47,490 nt of DNA from Vitreoscilla sp. (GTDB taxonomy: Bacteria; Pseudomonadota; Gammaproteobacteria; Burkholderiales; Burkholderiaceae_C). A model generated the notes under the pieces. The model made no database searches, had not been told where the DNA came from, and was given only the letters and a program-made list of their open reading frames with translations. Made by a program: the position numbers and the translations under genes. Position 1 is the first letter of the stretch. Each line of letters begins with the position of its first letter. Shown piece by piece: positions 38,041 to 47,146 of the stretch. The stretch is from the NCBI GenBank assembly GCA_018780145.1, contig JADMKA010000185.1, forward strand, positions 1 through 47,490. The letters run 5' to 3'.

Positions 38041-40755
38041 ATGAAAGCCCAACTCACCCCCGTCGCCGCGGCGGCAGCCCTGTTCCTGCTTCACACCGCG
38101 TCCATGGCCCAGACCGCGCCGGCCGCCCCCGCGAAGCCGGCCTCGGCCGCCGAAGACACGGTCAGCCGCATCGAGGTCACCGGCATCCGCGCCTCGCAGC
38201 AGAAATCGCTGCAGACCAAGCGCGACGCCGACGGCCATGTGGACGTGATCACCGCCGAGGACATCGGCAAGATGCCGGACAAGAACGTCGCCGACTCGCT
38301 GCAGCGCATCGCCGGCGTCACCATCAGCTCGGCCGGCGCCAACGAAGGCGGCTTCGACGAGAACGACCGCGTCAGCATGCGCGGCACCAACCCCAGCCTG
38401 ACGCAGACCCTGATCAACGGCCACCCGGTCGCCTCGGGCGACTGGTTCGTGCTGAACCAGAGCGACAACGCCGGCCGCAGCGTCAGCTTCTCGATGCTGC
38501 CCTCCGAGATCGTCGGCAGCGTGGTGGTGCACAAGTCGTCCCAGGCCAGCGACGTGGAAGGCGGCGTGGTCGGCAACGTGAACATCGTGACCCGCAAGCC
38601 GCTGGAGTTCAAAAAGAACCTGACGTTGGAGGCCAGCCTGGGCGCTGTCTACGCCGACCTGCCGGACAAGACCGACCCGCAGTTCAGCGCGCTGCTGAAC
38701 TGGAAGAACCAAGAGGGCACGCTGGGCATCCTGGCCCAGGCCTTCTCCGAAAAGCGCAGCCTGCGCCGCGACGGTGTCGAGATCCTGGGCTACAACCAGA
38801 TCGACCCCACCAGCCAGGTGGCGCAGGACCACCCGGATCTGGCCGGTGTCTGGTACCCGCGCTCGATCGGCGCCGCGCTGTTCGAGCAGACGCGTGAGCG
38901 CACCGGCGGCCTGATCGACGTGCAGATCAAGCCCACCTCGGCGTTGACGATGGACTTCTCGGCCTTCATGTCCAACCTGAAGGCCTCCAACTACAACCGC
39001 AACTACCTGCTGCATGCGCCCTTCTTCCTGAATGGCGGCGCGGGCCAGGCGCCGGATGCCGGCTATGTGGTGCGCAACAACACCCTGGTCTCGGCCACCT
39101 TCAGCGCCGACCCGAACCGCTTCTACGGCACCTACGACATGCTCTCGCGCCCCGGTGAAGGCGCCGAAACCAGCTTCTTCAACTGGGACGCCAAGTTCCG
39201 CGCCACCGACAACCTGACCTTGTCGGGCAAGGTCGGCACCTCCACCGGCATCGGCAAGACGCCCACGCAGGACCAGGCCTCCTGGGACGTGCGCGGCGGC
39301 GGCTCCTGGAACCTGAACGGCGTCGACAGCGCGCCCGATTTCTCGATCGGCACCCCCGCCAACAGCCCGGCCGGCTCGGTGCTCGACTGGCTCTGGGGCG
39401 CCCAGAACGTGCGCATCAAGGACGTCGACAACTGGGGCCAGTTCGACGGCGAACTCGCGATGGACCAGGGCGTGCTGTCGACCATCAAGTTCGGCCTGCG
39501 TGCGGCCGAGCACAAGCGCACCTCGAACGGCGTGGTCGCGCAAGGCCCGAACTGGGCGGCCGACCCGTTCAACCTGGCCAACTGGCCGCTGGACAACTTC
39601 AAGAACTACCCCGGCAACTTCGGCTCCGGCCTGGGCGGCACCTTCCCGCGCGACGTGTGGTTCCTGACCCCGGCCCAGCTGGCCGACGCCAACGACCGCC
39701 TGGCCAACCGCGACCCGGTCGAGCGCGCCTACAAGGAGTGGGATTTCGGCCTCACCGAGAAGAGCAACGCCGCCTACGTGCAGGCCAACCTGGAGGGCCA
39801 GGGCTGGCGCGGTGACGTGGGCCTGCGCCTGGTGCAGACCAAGGAGCACGTCCTCAAGTACCTGAACGTCGGCTTCCTGACGCCCCCGGGCGCCATCGTC
39901 GGCTCGGCCTTCGGCAACTACGTGCCGACCACCACCGACCACACCTACAACGACATCCTGCCCAGCCTGAACCTGCGCTTCGACCTGCAGAAGGACCTGG
40001 TCGGCCGCTTCTCGGTCTCGCGCACGATGACCCGGCCGGACTACTCCGCGCTGGCCGGCGCGCTGAGCCTGTCGCCCCCGGCGCAAGAAGGCGATGTCGG
40101 CGGTGGCAGCGGCTCGAACCCGGATCTGAAGCCGATCCGCGCGACCAACGTCGACGCCAGCCTGGAGTGGTACTTCGCCCCGCGCTCGCTGCTGTCGGCC
40201 GGCCTGTTCTACATGAACCTGAACAACTACGTCGGTCTCGGCCAGTCGGCGCACGACTACCTGACCTTCGACCAGGATCACCCGGACGGCTACATGGCGC
40301 CGTACCTGCTGACGGTGCCGGTCAACAGCCGCGGCAAGGTGCAGGGCATCGAGCTGGCCTACGAGCAGCCGCTGTTCGGCAACTTCGGCGTCGCCGCCAA
40401 CTACACCTACACCGACGCCAAGGACAAGGACGGCGGCCCGATCGTCGGGGCCTCGCGTCACACCTACAACCTCTCCGGCTACTTCGAGAACGACAGCTTC
40501 AACGCCCGCCTGGCCTACAACTTCCGCTCGCACTTCTACAGCGGGCTGGACCGTTCCACGGCGTTCAACCAGGACGACACGGATTCACTCGCCGCGTCGC
40601 TGGGCTACAAGATCAGCGAGAACCTCGCGCTGAGCTTCGACGCCCGCAACCTGAACAACCCGAAGCTGAAGTACTACGCGCTCAACGAGGATCAGCCACG
40701 CTCGATCTACAACAACGGCCGGCAGTACTACCTCACGCTGCGCATGAAAATGTGA
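38041..40755 (+). CDS. TonB-dependent receptor of the Xanthomonas/Caulobacter type, copy 2
   Basis: A 904-residue outer-membrane receptor, clearly homologous to the one at 31845 over its whole length. Signal peptide is residues 1 to about 25 (ending ASMAQ), then VSRIEVTGIRAS, plug (DVITAEDIGKMPDKNVADSLQRIAGV, RVSMRGTNPSLTQTLINGH) and barrel ending in GRQYYLTLRMKM. GAGGAA lies shortly before the ATG. The divergent GntR gene and phased TTGGTA sites upstream suggest amino-sugar control, so this copy probably takes up GlcNAc/GlcN oligosaccharides. It stands alone, ending 6 bases from the converging glutathione transferase gene. Confidence 0.93.
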   Translation: MKAQLTPVAAAAALFLLHTASMAQTAPAAPAKPASAAEDTVSRIEVTGIRASQQKSLQTKRDADGHVDVITAEDIGKMPDKNVADSLQRIAGVTISSAGANEGGFDENDRVSMRGTNPSLTQTLINGHPVASGDWFVLNQSDNAGRSVSFSMLPSEIVGSVVVHKSSQASDVEGGVVGNVNIVTRKPLEFKKNLTLEASLGAVYADLPDKTDPQFSALLNWKNQEGTLGILAQAFSEKRSLRRDGVEILGYNQIDPTSQVAQDHPDLAGVWYPRSIGAALFEQTRERTGGLIDVQIKPTSALTMDFSAFMSNLKASNYNRNYLLHAPFFLNGGAGQAPDAGYVVRNNTLVSATFSADPNRFYGTYDMLSRPGEGAETSFFNWDAKFRATDNLTLSGKVGTSTGIGKTPTQDQASWDVRGGGSWNLNGVDSAPDFSIGTPANSPAGSVLDWLWGAQNVRIKDVDNWGQFDGELAMDQGVLSTIKFGLRAAEHKRTSNGVVAQGPNWAADPFNLANWPLDNFKNYPGNFGSGLGGTFPRDVWFLTPAQLADANDRLANRDPVERAYKEWDFGLTEKSNAAYVQANLEGQGWRGDVGLRLVQTKEHVLKYLNVGFLTPPGAIVGSAFGNYVPTTTDHTYNDILPSLNLRFDLQKDLVGRFSVSRTMTRPDYSALAGALSLSPPAQEGDVGGGSGSNPDLKPIRATNVDASLEWYFAPRSLLSAGLFYMNLNNYVGLGQSAHDYLTFDQDHPDGYMAPYLLTVPVNSRGKVQGIELAYEQPLFGNFGVAANYTYTDAKDKDGGPIVGASRHTYNLSGYFENDSFNARLAYNFRSHFYSGLDRSTAFNQDDTDSLAASLGYKISENLALSFDARNLNNPKLKYYALNEDQPRSIYNNGRQYYLTLRMKM

Positions 40756-40761
40756 CCAGCC

Positions 40762-41436
40762 TCAATCACGCGCGAAGTCGTAGGGGCCGCCCCGCTCCAG
40801 CGCACGCTGGTACGCGGGGCGCGCGTGAATCTTCTTCAGGAAGGCCGCCAGCTTCGGCCGGCTGGCATCCAGGCCGGCGCGCTGCGCGGCGGCTTCGAGC
40901 GGGAAGCTCATCTGGATGTCCGCCGCGCTGAACTCGGCACCCGCGAACCACTCGTTTCGGCCGAGCTCAGCCTCCATGTAGTCGAGCTGGGCCTTGAGGT
41001 TCGGGTCGACGAAGCCACCCAGCACCTTCCTGGCGATGCCCTTGGCGATCGGCTTCGCAAAGAAGGGCATCGGCGCGGTGAGGATGCGGTTGAACACCAG
41101 CTTCATCAGCAGCGGCCCCATCGCCGAACCCTCGGCGAAATGCAGCCAGTAGGTGAAGCGCAGCCGCTCCGGCGTGCCGGCCGCCGGGCGCAGGCGGCCC
41201 TCGCCATAGCAGTCCAGCAGGTACTCGATGATGGCGCCGGATTCCGCCACCGTCGCATCACCGTCGGTGATCACCGGCGACTTGCCCAGCGGGTGCACCG
41301 CGCGCAGCTCGGGCGGCGCCAGCATCGTCTTCGCATCACGCTGGTACTTCCTGATCTCGTAGGGCAGGCCCAGTTCCTCCAGCAGCCAGAGTACCCGTTG
41401 CGAACGGGAGTTGTTGAGATGGTGGACGGTGATCAT
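40762..41436 (-). CDS. Glutathione S-transferase family protein
   Basis: A 224-residue cytosolic GST. The N-terminal thioredoxin-like domain (residues 1-80) has [18 protein letters not shown], in which S10 is the likely activating residue, and the glutathione-binding stretch [24 protein letters not shown]. The all-helical C-terminal domain follows, with [14 protein letters not shown] as the conserved folding motif. The substrate is unknown. It converges with the receptor gene and is unrelated in function to the sugar genes as far as can be seen. Confidence 0.92.
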   Translation of the reverse strand: MITVHHLNNSRSQRVLWLLEELGLPYEIRKYQRDAKTMLAPPELRAVHPLGKSPVITDGDATVAESGAIIEYLLDCYGEGRLRPAAGTPERLRFTYWLHFAEGSAMGPLLMKLVFNRILTAPMPFFAKPIAKGIARKVLGGFVDPNLKAQLDYMEAELGRNEWFAGAEFSAADIQMSFPLEAAAQRAGLDASRPKLAAFLKKIHARPAYQRALERGGPYDFARD

Positions 41437-41627
41437 CGCGATGGCCCTGCACGGATCGGGCGCTCATTGTGTCAGCCCCGCCCAAGCCCGGAGTTGGCGG
41501 CGGCGGCGGCCTCATTTCCACCGTTTCACCCATGGTGCGGCGCACAAGAATAACTCTGCAGTTGTTGAGTAGCAGTCGCGGCGCCGGCGATCAGACGCAA
41601 CAGGGAAGGAAATTGGGGAGGTTCGCG

Positions 41628-43574
41628 ATGCGCGACCAACATGCTGAATTCAGGCTGCTCGGCCCTGCCGTGCGTTTCATGCGGCAGCTCAACCTGCCTG
41701 TCAAGCTGGGACTGGTGGCGTCCCTGGTGGCGATCCCGCTGGCGGTGCTCTCGGTGCGCGGCTTGCTGGAGAAGCAGGAGCACCTGCAGCTCAACCAGCA
41801 GGAGCTGGCCGGCTCGCAGGCCGTGTCGGCCTTGCTGGAGGTGGCGGTCCACACCCAGACGCACCGCGGCCAGACCAACATGGCAATGTCCGGCAACGGC
41901 GCGGCCGAACGGGCCCTGCTGGCGACTCGCGACAAACTGGCCCAGGCGCTGAACGTTGCCGACGCGCAGTTCACTGCCCAGCCGGCGTGGGGCCTGCAAG
42001 CCGACTGGAAGGCCGCCCACACCACGCTGTCGCGATTGGCTGGCGGCCAACGCGAGGGCAGCCGGGAGCAGGTCTTCAAGGCCCACACCGAGCAGGTCCA
42101 GTCCCTGCGCCAACTCGTGTCCCGGGTCGGCGAACAGTCGCACCTGCTGTTCGAGCCCGAACCGGCCTCGTACCACCTGATGGATCTGGCCGTCGAGCGC
42201 AGCCTGCCCTTTGCCGAGAGCGCCGGGCTGCTGCGTGGCCAGGGCGCGGGGCTGATCAGCCGCGGCAGCGCCGAGCCGGCCGAGATCGCCGCCGTGCTGG
42301 GCCGCATCAACTCGCTGCTCGACCATGCAGATCTGGTGAAGGAACGGGTGGCATCGCTGCAGCGGGCCGGCGAGCCGGCGCCCGCGGGCTACGACGAGGC
42401 CATCCGCCACACCCAGGCTTTCGCCGACCTGGCCCGCAAGGCCTTCCAGAGCGGCCAACCGGCCGGCGACGCCACGGCCTACTTCACCGCAGGCACGCAG
42501 GCCATCGAGGCCATCGTCGGGCTCTCTCGGTCCGTCACCGCCCGCCTGACCGCCGTGCTGGCCGAGCGTGACGCCCAGCTGGTGCGCGAGCGCAACCTCA
42601 GCTTCGCGCTTGAAACCATCGGCCTGCTGGCCCTGGTCTACTTCGCGAGCGGCTTCTACCTGGCCACCGTGCAGGCCTTGCAGCGCGTCAACGCCGCGGC
42701 CCAGGCCGCCGCCCAGGGTGACCTGACGGTGCGTGCCGAGGTGCCCGGCCGCGACGAGTTCGCGCGCATGGGCCACGAGGTCGACTCGATGATCGGGCAG
42801 CTGGGCGAACTGGTGCTCGGCATCCGCCGCCACGCCCACGAGGTGGCGAGCACCGGCGAGCGGGTCGACGGCCACAGCCAGGAGCTGGCCAGCCGCACCA
42901 CCCAGCAGGCCGCCAGTGTCGAAGAATCCGCCGCCACGCTGGAGCAGGTGGCGCAGACGGTGCGCAGCAACGCCGGCCACGTGGAGCAGGTGGACCAGCT
43001 CTTCGACGGCATGCGCCAGACCGGCGAGGACGGCCGCGAGCGCATGCAGCGCGCGGTCGCCACGATCGAGGGCATCGCCGCCACCAGCCGCCAGGTCAGC
43101 GAGATCGTCTCGGTCATCGACGGCATCGCCTTCCAGACCAACATCCTGGCGCTGAACGCGGCCGTCGAGGCGGCGCGCGCCGGCGAGTCCGGCCGCGGCT
43201 TTGCGGTGGTGGCCGGCGAGGTGCGCACCCTGGCCCAGCGCAGTGCCGCGGCGGCGGGTGAGATCCGCTCGCTCATCGGCAGCTCCACGGCGCAGGTCGA
43301 GCAAGGTGTCGGCCAGATCCACAACGCCCGCGACACGCTGGGGCGCATGATCGAGCAGGTCGGCGGCGTCAGCACGGCGATGAACCAGCTGTCCACCGCC
43401 ACACGCGAGCAGACCACCGCGGTGGACCAGGTGGCCGAGGCCGTCCGCCAGATCGGCGAGGACACCGCCATCAACGCCCACAGCGTGCAGGGCACCTCGG
43501 CGGCGGCCGCGTCGCTGCGGCAACGTGCCGACGAGCTGACCCAACTGGTGGGCCGCCTGACAGTCACCTCGTGA
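41628..43574 (+). CDS. Methyl-accepting chemotaxis protein
   Basis: A 648-residue chemoreceptor. Membrane helix 1 is about residues 26-45 and helix 2 about 323-345, with a periplasmic ligand region of about 275 residues between them (all-helical, Q/E-rich). A HAMP domain (about 346-398) and the signalling coiled coil follow. The conserved hairpin tip is [20 protein letters not shown] near residues 490-512. There is no C-terminal pentapeptide for CheB/CheR tethering. The start ATG at 41628 has GGGGAGG 7 bases upstream; longer in-frame starts have no such site. Ligand is unknown; chemotaxis to amino sugars would fit the region but is not shown. Confidence 0.93.
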   Translation: MRDQHAEFRLLGPAVRFMRQLNLPVKLGLVASLVAIPLAVLSVRGLLEKQEHLQLNQQELAGSQAVSALLEVAVHTQTHRGQTNMAMSGNGAAERALLATRDKLAQALNVADAQFTAQPAWGLQADWKAAHTTLSRLAGGQREGSREQVFKAHTEQVQSLRQLVSRVGEQSHLLFEPEPASYHLMDLAVERSLPFAESAGLLRGQGAGLISRGSAEPAEIAAVLGRINSLLDHADLVKERVASLQRAGEPAPAGYDEAIRHTQAFADLARKAFQSGQPAGDATAYFTAGTQAIEAIVGLSRSVTARLTAVLAERDAQLVRERNLSFALETIGLLALVYFASGFYLATVQALQRVNAAAQAAAQGDLTVRAEVPGRDEFARMGHEVDSMIGQLGELVLGIRRHAHEVASTGERVDGHSQELASRTTQQAASVEESAATLEQVAQTVRSNAGHVEQVDQLFDGMRQTGEDGRERMQRAVATIEGIAATSRQVSEIVSVIDGIAFQTNILALNAAVEAARAGESGRGFAVVAGEVRTLAQRSAAAAGEIRSLIGSSTAQVEQGVGQIHNARDTLGRMIEQVGGVSTAMNQLSTATREQTTAVDQVAEAVRQIGEDTAINAHSVQGTSAAAASLRQRADELTQLVGRLTVTS

Positions 43575-43587
43575 TCGCGGGCGCGGC

Positions 43588-45066
43588 TCAGCTGTCTTGA
43601 CGGCGGTCGTGTTCGGCCGCCGCGTGGAAGGCCTTCTTCTGCAGGTACATCTGCGCGTCGGCGCGGTGCAGTGCCGCCTCCAGCCGCTCGCCGGGCTGTG
43701 AGACGGCCAGCCCGACCGAGAACCGCAACGGGTCGCCGCTGTGGAACTGGTTGTTGAGCTCGACCAGCTCGCCCAGGGTGGCCAGGAACAACTCGGCCGC
43801 CGGTGAGTCGGCCGACGGGATCAACACCGCGAACTCGTCGCCGCCGATTCGCGCCGCCGTGGCCGGCGCCAGCGCTGCCTTGCCCAGCACCTCGCCCATG
43901 CGGCGCAGCAGCGCGTCGCCGGCGCGGTGGCCGCGCTCGTCGTTGACCTGCTTCAGGCCGTTCAGGTCGATCACCAGCATCGCCACCGGCTGCACGCCCT
44001 TGCGCTCCAGGCGGCTCAACTCGTCGTCGAAGAACGAGCGGTTGCGCAGCTTGGTCAGCGCATCGTGCTTGCCCAGGAACTCGAGGTAGGACTCGGCGCG
44101 CTTGCGGGCGGTGATGTCGGTCAGCGAGACCTGCACCAGCGACCAGTCCTGCTCGTGGCCCGGCAGCACCGCGAACTGCAGGTGCACATGCAACATCTCG
44201 CCATCGAGCGCGTAGTTCACCGTCTCGCGGTGCTGCTGCAGCTTGCCGTTGGCCAGATCGATCAACTGCTCGGTGAAGGGCCTGCGCATCTCGTCGCGGA
44301 ACACATCGGCCAGGCGCTGCAGCAGCGTGGTCTTGTCTGGCGCGCGGAACATCGTCAGCGTCTGCCGGTTCACGTCGATGACGCGGATCTCCGCCATGCA
44401 GCGCTCGACGAACTCGGGGTGCACCTCGGTGAAGACGCGGAAGTCTTCGATGCCCTGGGCCCGCACCTCGTCCACCAGCCGCTTGACGACGCTGAAATCC
44501 TCCACCCACAGCGACACCGGCGAATGCTCGAACAGGCCCTGCGCATAACGCTCGCTGTGCAGCAGTTTTTCGCGCGCCTGCTCGCGGGCGCTCACGTCCT
44601 CCAGCGACAGCAGCACGCGGCTCCAGCTGGCCTCGTGGCCGGGCAGCACGCGCACCTGCAGGCTCACGTCCAGGCGGCGGCCGTCCAGCGTGTAGTTGAC
44701 GGTCTGGCTGGCGTAGCTGAGCGCGCCGCTCCACAACTGCACCAGCTCCTCGACATGCCGGTCCAGCATGTCGTCGCGGAACACCCGGTGGAGGCTGTCC
44801 ATCAAGGTGGGCGCGTCGGGCGCTCCGAACAGCTCCAGCGTGCGGCGGTTGACCTGGATGACCTTGATCGCGCGGGTGCATTGCGCCACCCGGGAGCGGT
44901 CGGCGCGCAGGTGGGCGCGAAGGTCGCTCACGCCCTCGGCCCGCCAGCGCGCGAACAGGGCGGCGAGGCCGGAGAAGTCCTCCAGCCACAGCGAGACGGG
45001 CGCGAGGTCGAACATGGCGGCCCAGTCATCGGGCCGGGCGGGCGTGGCAGCAGTCGGCAAGGTCAT
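43588..45066 (-). CDS. PAS-PAS-GGDEF diguanylate cyclase
   Basis: A 492-residue soluble protein. Two related sensory units (about residues 15-160 and 175-325) both begin F(D/E)XXPVSLWXEDFS and include an IXVNRXTLXXF-APD segment, so they come from an internal duplication of one PAS type. The GGDEF domain (about 330-485) has an intact G408-G-D-E-F412 active loop, so it should make cyclic di-GMP. The RXXD inhibitory site expected five residues before GGDEF is absent. No EAL domain or membrane segment is present. It converges with the chemoreceptor gene (13 bases apart). The PilZ protein at 22613-23062 is a possible but unproven effector. Confidence 0.92.
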   Translation of the reverse strand: MTLPTAATPARPDDWAAMFDLAPVSLWLEDFSGLAALFARWRAEGVSDLRAHLRADRSRVAQCTRAIKVIQVNRRTLELFGAPDAPTLMDSLHRVFRDDMLDRHVEELVQLWSGALSYASQTVNYTLDGRRLDVSLQVRVLPGHEASWSRVLLSLEDVSAREQAREKLLHSERYAQGLFEHSPVSLWVEDFSVVKRLVDEVRAQGIEDFRVFTEVHPEFVERCMAEIRVIDVNRQTLTMFRAPDKTTLLQRLADVFRDEMRRPFTEQLIDLANGKLQQHRETVNYALDGEMLHVHLQFAVLPGHEQDWSLVQVSLTDITARKRAESYLEFLGKHDALTKLRNRSFFDDELSRLERKGVQPVAMLVIDLNGLKQVNDERGHRAGDALLRRMGEVLGKAALAPATAARIGGDEFAVLIPSADSPAAELFLATLGELVELNNQFHSGDPLRFSVGLAVSQPGERLEAALHRADAQMYLQKKAFHAAAEHDRRQDS

Positions 45067-45088
45067 GGCAAGTCGGGCAGAGAGTCAG

Positions 45089-46393
45089 TCAGTCTCGCAC
45101 GCCAGTGCCCAGCCAGGCCAGTGCCCCCTGGCCCGCCACCACGCCGCTGGCGAAGCAGGCGGTCAGCAGGTAACCGCCGGTGGGGGCTTCCCAGTCCAGC
45201 ATCTCGCCGGCACAGAACACGCCAGGGTGGGTGGGCAGCATCAGGTGCTTGTCCAGCGATTCCAGAAGCACGCCGCCGGCGGTGCTGATCGCCTCGTCGA
45301 TCGGGCGCGCGGCCACCAGGGTCAGCGGCAGCGCCTTGATGCGCGCGGCCAGCCAGCCGGCATCGCGCGAGTGCGCGGCCCAGGTGGCGGCATCGACGCC
45401 TTCGCGCAGCAGGCCGGCCTTGGCGCCGTGCAGGCCCGCCTGCTCGCGCAGGTGGTTGGCCAGCGACCGCGCGCCACGGCCGCGCGCCAGGGCCTGGGTC
45501 AACTCGTCCAGCGAGCGGTCGGGCAACAGATCCAGCTGCAGCGTGGCCGCGCCGCTGGCGGCGATCTCGTCGCGCAACAACGCCGAGGCCGCGTAGACGA
45601 GGCTGCCTTCCAGGCCCGTCACCGTGAGCACACACTCGCCCTTTCGGTGGAAGGCCCGGCCCAGCCGGTCGGTGAAGTGCAGGGCCACGCCCTTCAGCGG
45701 CGCGCCGGCATGCTTGCCGGCCAGGTGCGGGCTCCAGCCCGCGACGTCGAAGCCACAGTTGGACGGCTGCAGCGGCGCGGTGCCCACACCCTGTGCGGCC
45801 AAGGGCGCCAGCCAGGTGCCGCCCGAACCCAGGCGCGCCCAGCTCGCACCACCCAAGGCCAGCAGCACCGCGCCGGCATGGGCTTCGTGCCGGCCCGCGG
45901 GCGTGTCGAACACCAGCCGCCAGCCGGACGGCGTGTCGGCCTGGAGCTCAGACGGCTGCCAGCGGTGCCGCATGTGGAAGCGCACGCCGCTGCCACGCAG
46001 GCGGTGCAGCCAGGCACGCAGCAGCGGCGCCGCCTTCATCTCCTGCGGGAACACGCGGCCCGAGCTGCCGACGAAGGTGCTCACGCCCAGCCCGGCGGCC
46101 CAGTCGCGCAGCGCCTGCGGGCCGAAGGCGTCCAGCCAGGGGCGCAGCGCCTCAGCGCGCTCGCCGTAGCGGCCCACGAACGGCTCCAGCGGCTCCGAGT
46201 GGGTGAGATTCAGCCCGCCCTTGCCGGCCAGCAGGAACTTGCGGCCGACCGAGGGCATGGCGTCGTAGACATCGACCTCGGCGCCACCAGCGGCCAGCGC
46301 CTCGGCGGCCATCAGGCCGGCCGGGCCACCGCCGATCACGGCCACGCGGGACCGGAGCGGTGTCGTCAAAGGAGTGTTCGCAGGCAGGTTCAT
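45089..46393 (-). CDS. HI0933-like NAD(P)/FAD-dependent oxidoreductase
   Basis: A 434-residue flavoprotein of the HI0933/BaiN-like group (TIGR03862 style). The dinucleotide-binding start is VAVIGGGPAGLMAAEAL (about residues 17-33), followed by the GRKFLLAGKGGLNLTHS motif, SGRVFPQEMKA and the C-terminal FAD motif AGEMLDWEAPTGGYLLTACFASG. The family is widespread but its physiological reaction is unknown. It lies 58 bases downstream of urtE on the same strand and could be read through from the urea-transport operon, although no functional link is known. Confidence 0.87.
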   Translation of the reverse strand: MNLPANTPLTTPLRSRVAVIGGGPAGLMAAEALAAGGAEVDVYDAMPSVGRKFLLAGKGGLNLTHSEPLEPFVGRYGERAEALRPWLDAFGPQALRDWAAGLGVSTFVGSSGRVFPQEMKAAPLLRAWLHRLRGSGVRFHMRHRWQPSELQADTPSGWRLVFDTPAGRHEAHAGAVLLALGGASWARLGSGGTWLAPLAAQGVGTAPLQPSNCGFDVAGWSPHLAGKHAGAPLKGVALHFTDRLGRAFHRKGECVLTVTGLEGSLVYAASALLRDEIAASGAATLQLDLLPDRSLDELTQALARGRGARSLANHLREQAGLHGAKAGLLREGVDAATWAAHSRDAGWLAARIKALPLTLVAARPIDEAISTAGGVLLESLDKHLMLPTHPGVFCAGEMLDWEAPTGGYLLTACFASGVVAGQGALAWLGTGVRD

Positions 46394-46451
46394 CGCGCGG
46401 GCAGTCTATGCGCATCCGCGCGGCGCCGATGCCAGGCGCCATGGGCGAGGC

Positions 46452-47144
46452 TCAGATCGACATGCGCTGCCGGACGCCGTCGGCCTCCATGTCGGCGCCG
46501 CGCCCGCGCTGCACGATCTCGCCGCGCTCCATCACCAGGTACTGGTCGGCCAGTTCGGCGGCGAAGTCGTAGAACTGCTCGACCAGCACGATGGCCATGG
46601 TCTTCCTGTCGGCCAGCATGCGGATCACGCGGCCGATGTCCTTGATGATGCTGGGCTGGATGCCCTCGGTGGGCTCGTCCAGGATCAGCAGCTTGGGGCC
46701 GGCCGCCAGCGCGCGGGCGATGGCGAGTTGCTGCTGCTGGCCGCCGGAGAGGTCGCCGCCGCGGCGGTTGATCATCTGCTTGAGCACCGGGAACAGCTCG
46801 AACAGCTCGGCCGGGATCGGCGTGCCGCCCTTCTTGTAGGCCAGGCCCATGCGCAGGTTGTCCTCCACCGTCAGGCGGCCGAAGATCTCGCGGCCCTGGG
46901 GCACGTAGCCCACGCCTTGGCGCACGCGTTCGTAGGGCGTGTCGCGGGTGATGTCTGCGCCGTCCAGCTTGATGCTGCCGGTCTTGATCGGCACCACGCC
47001 CATCAGGCTCTTCAGCAGCGTGGTCTTGCCCACGCCGTTGCGGCCGAGCACCACGGTGACTTCGCCCAGCTTCGCCTCGAAGCTCAGGCCCCGCAGGATG
47101 TGCGAGCCGCCGTAGTACTGGTGAACGTCTTGAACGGCAAGCAT
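46452..47144 (-). CDS. urtE: Urea ABC transporter ATP-binding subunit UrtE
   Basis: A 230-residue branched-chain-type ATPase (LivF-like). Walker A is GRNGVGKTT, the signature is LSGGQQQQLAIARAL and Walker B is LLILDEPTEGIQPSI. UrtE-specific wording includes VHQYYGGSHILRG, GVVPIKTGSIKLDG, YVPQGREIFGRLTVEDNL and LVEQFYDFAAELADQYLVMERGEIV. With UrtD it powers the UrtABC importer for urea at low concentration. It begins 2 bases after the urtD stop. In relatives ureDABC commonly follows; here an HI0933-like flavoprotein gene follows instead. Confidence 0.93.
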   Translation of the reverse strand: MLAVQDVHQYYGGSHILRGLSFEAKLGEVTVVLGRNGVGKTTLLKSLMGVVPIKTGSIKLDGADITRDTPYERVRQGVGYVPQGREIFGRLTVEDNLRMGLAYKKGGTPIPAELFELFPVLKQMINRRGGDLSGGQQQQLAIARALAAGPKLLILDEPTEGIQPSIIKDIGRVIRMLADRKTMAIVLVEQFYDFAAELADQYLVMERGEIVQRGRGADMEADGVRQRMSI

Positions 47145-47146
47145 CT

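Noticed and set aside
37984-40533. 849-residue antisense open frame over the second TonB receptor
   Set aside because: It is a mirror of the receptor's third-position GC. A similar antisense frame occurs over the first receptor, as expected for shadows.
41437-41627. Flagellar (sigma28) promoter before the chemoreceptor gene
   Set aside because: No TAAA and GCCGATAA-like pair at proper spacing could be found in the 191-base gap.
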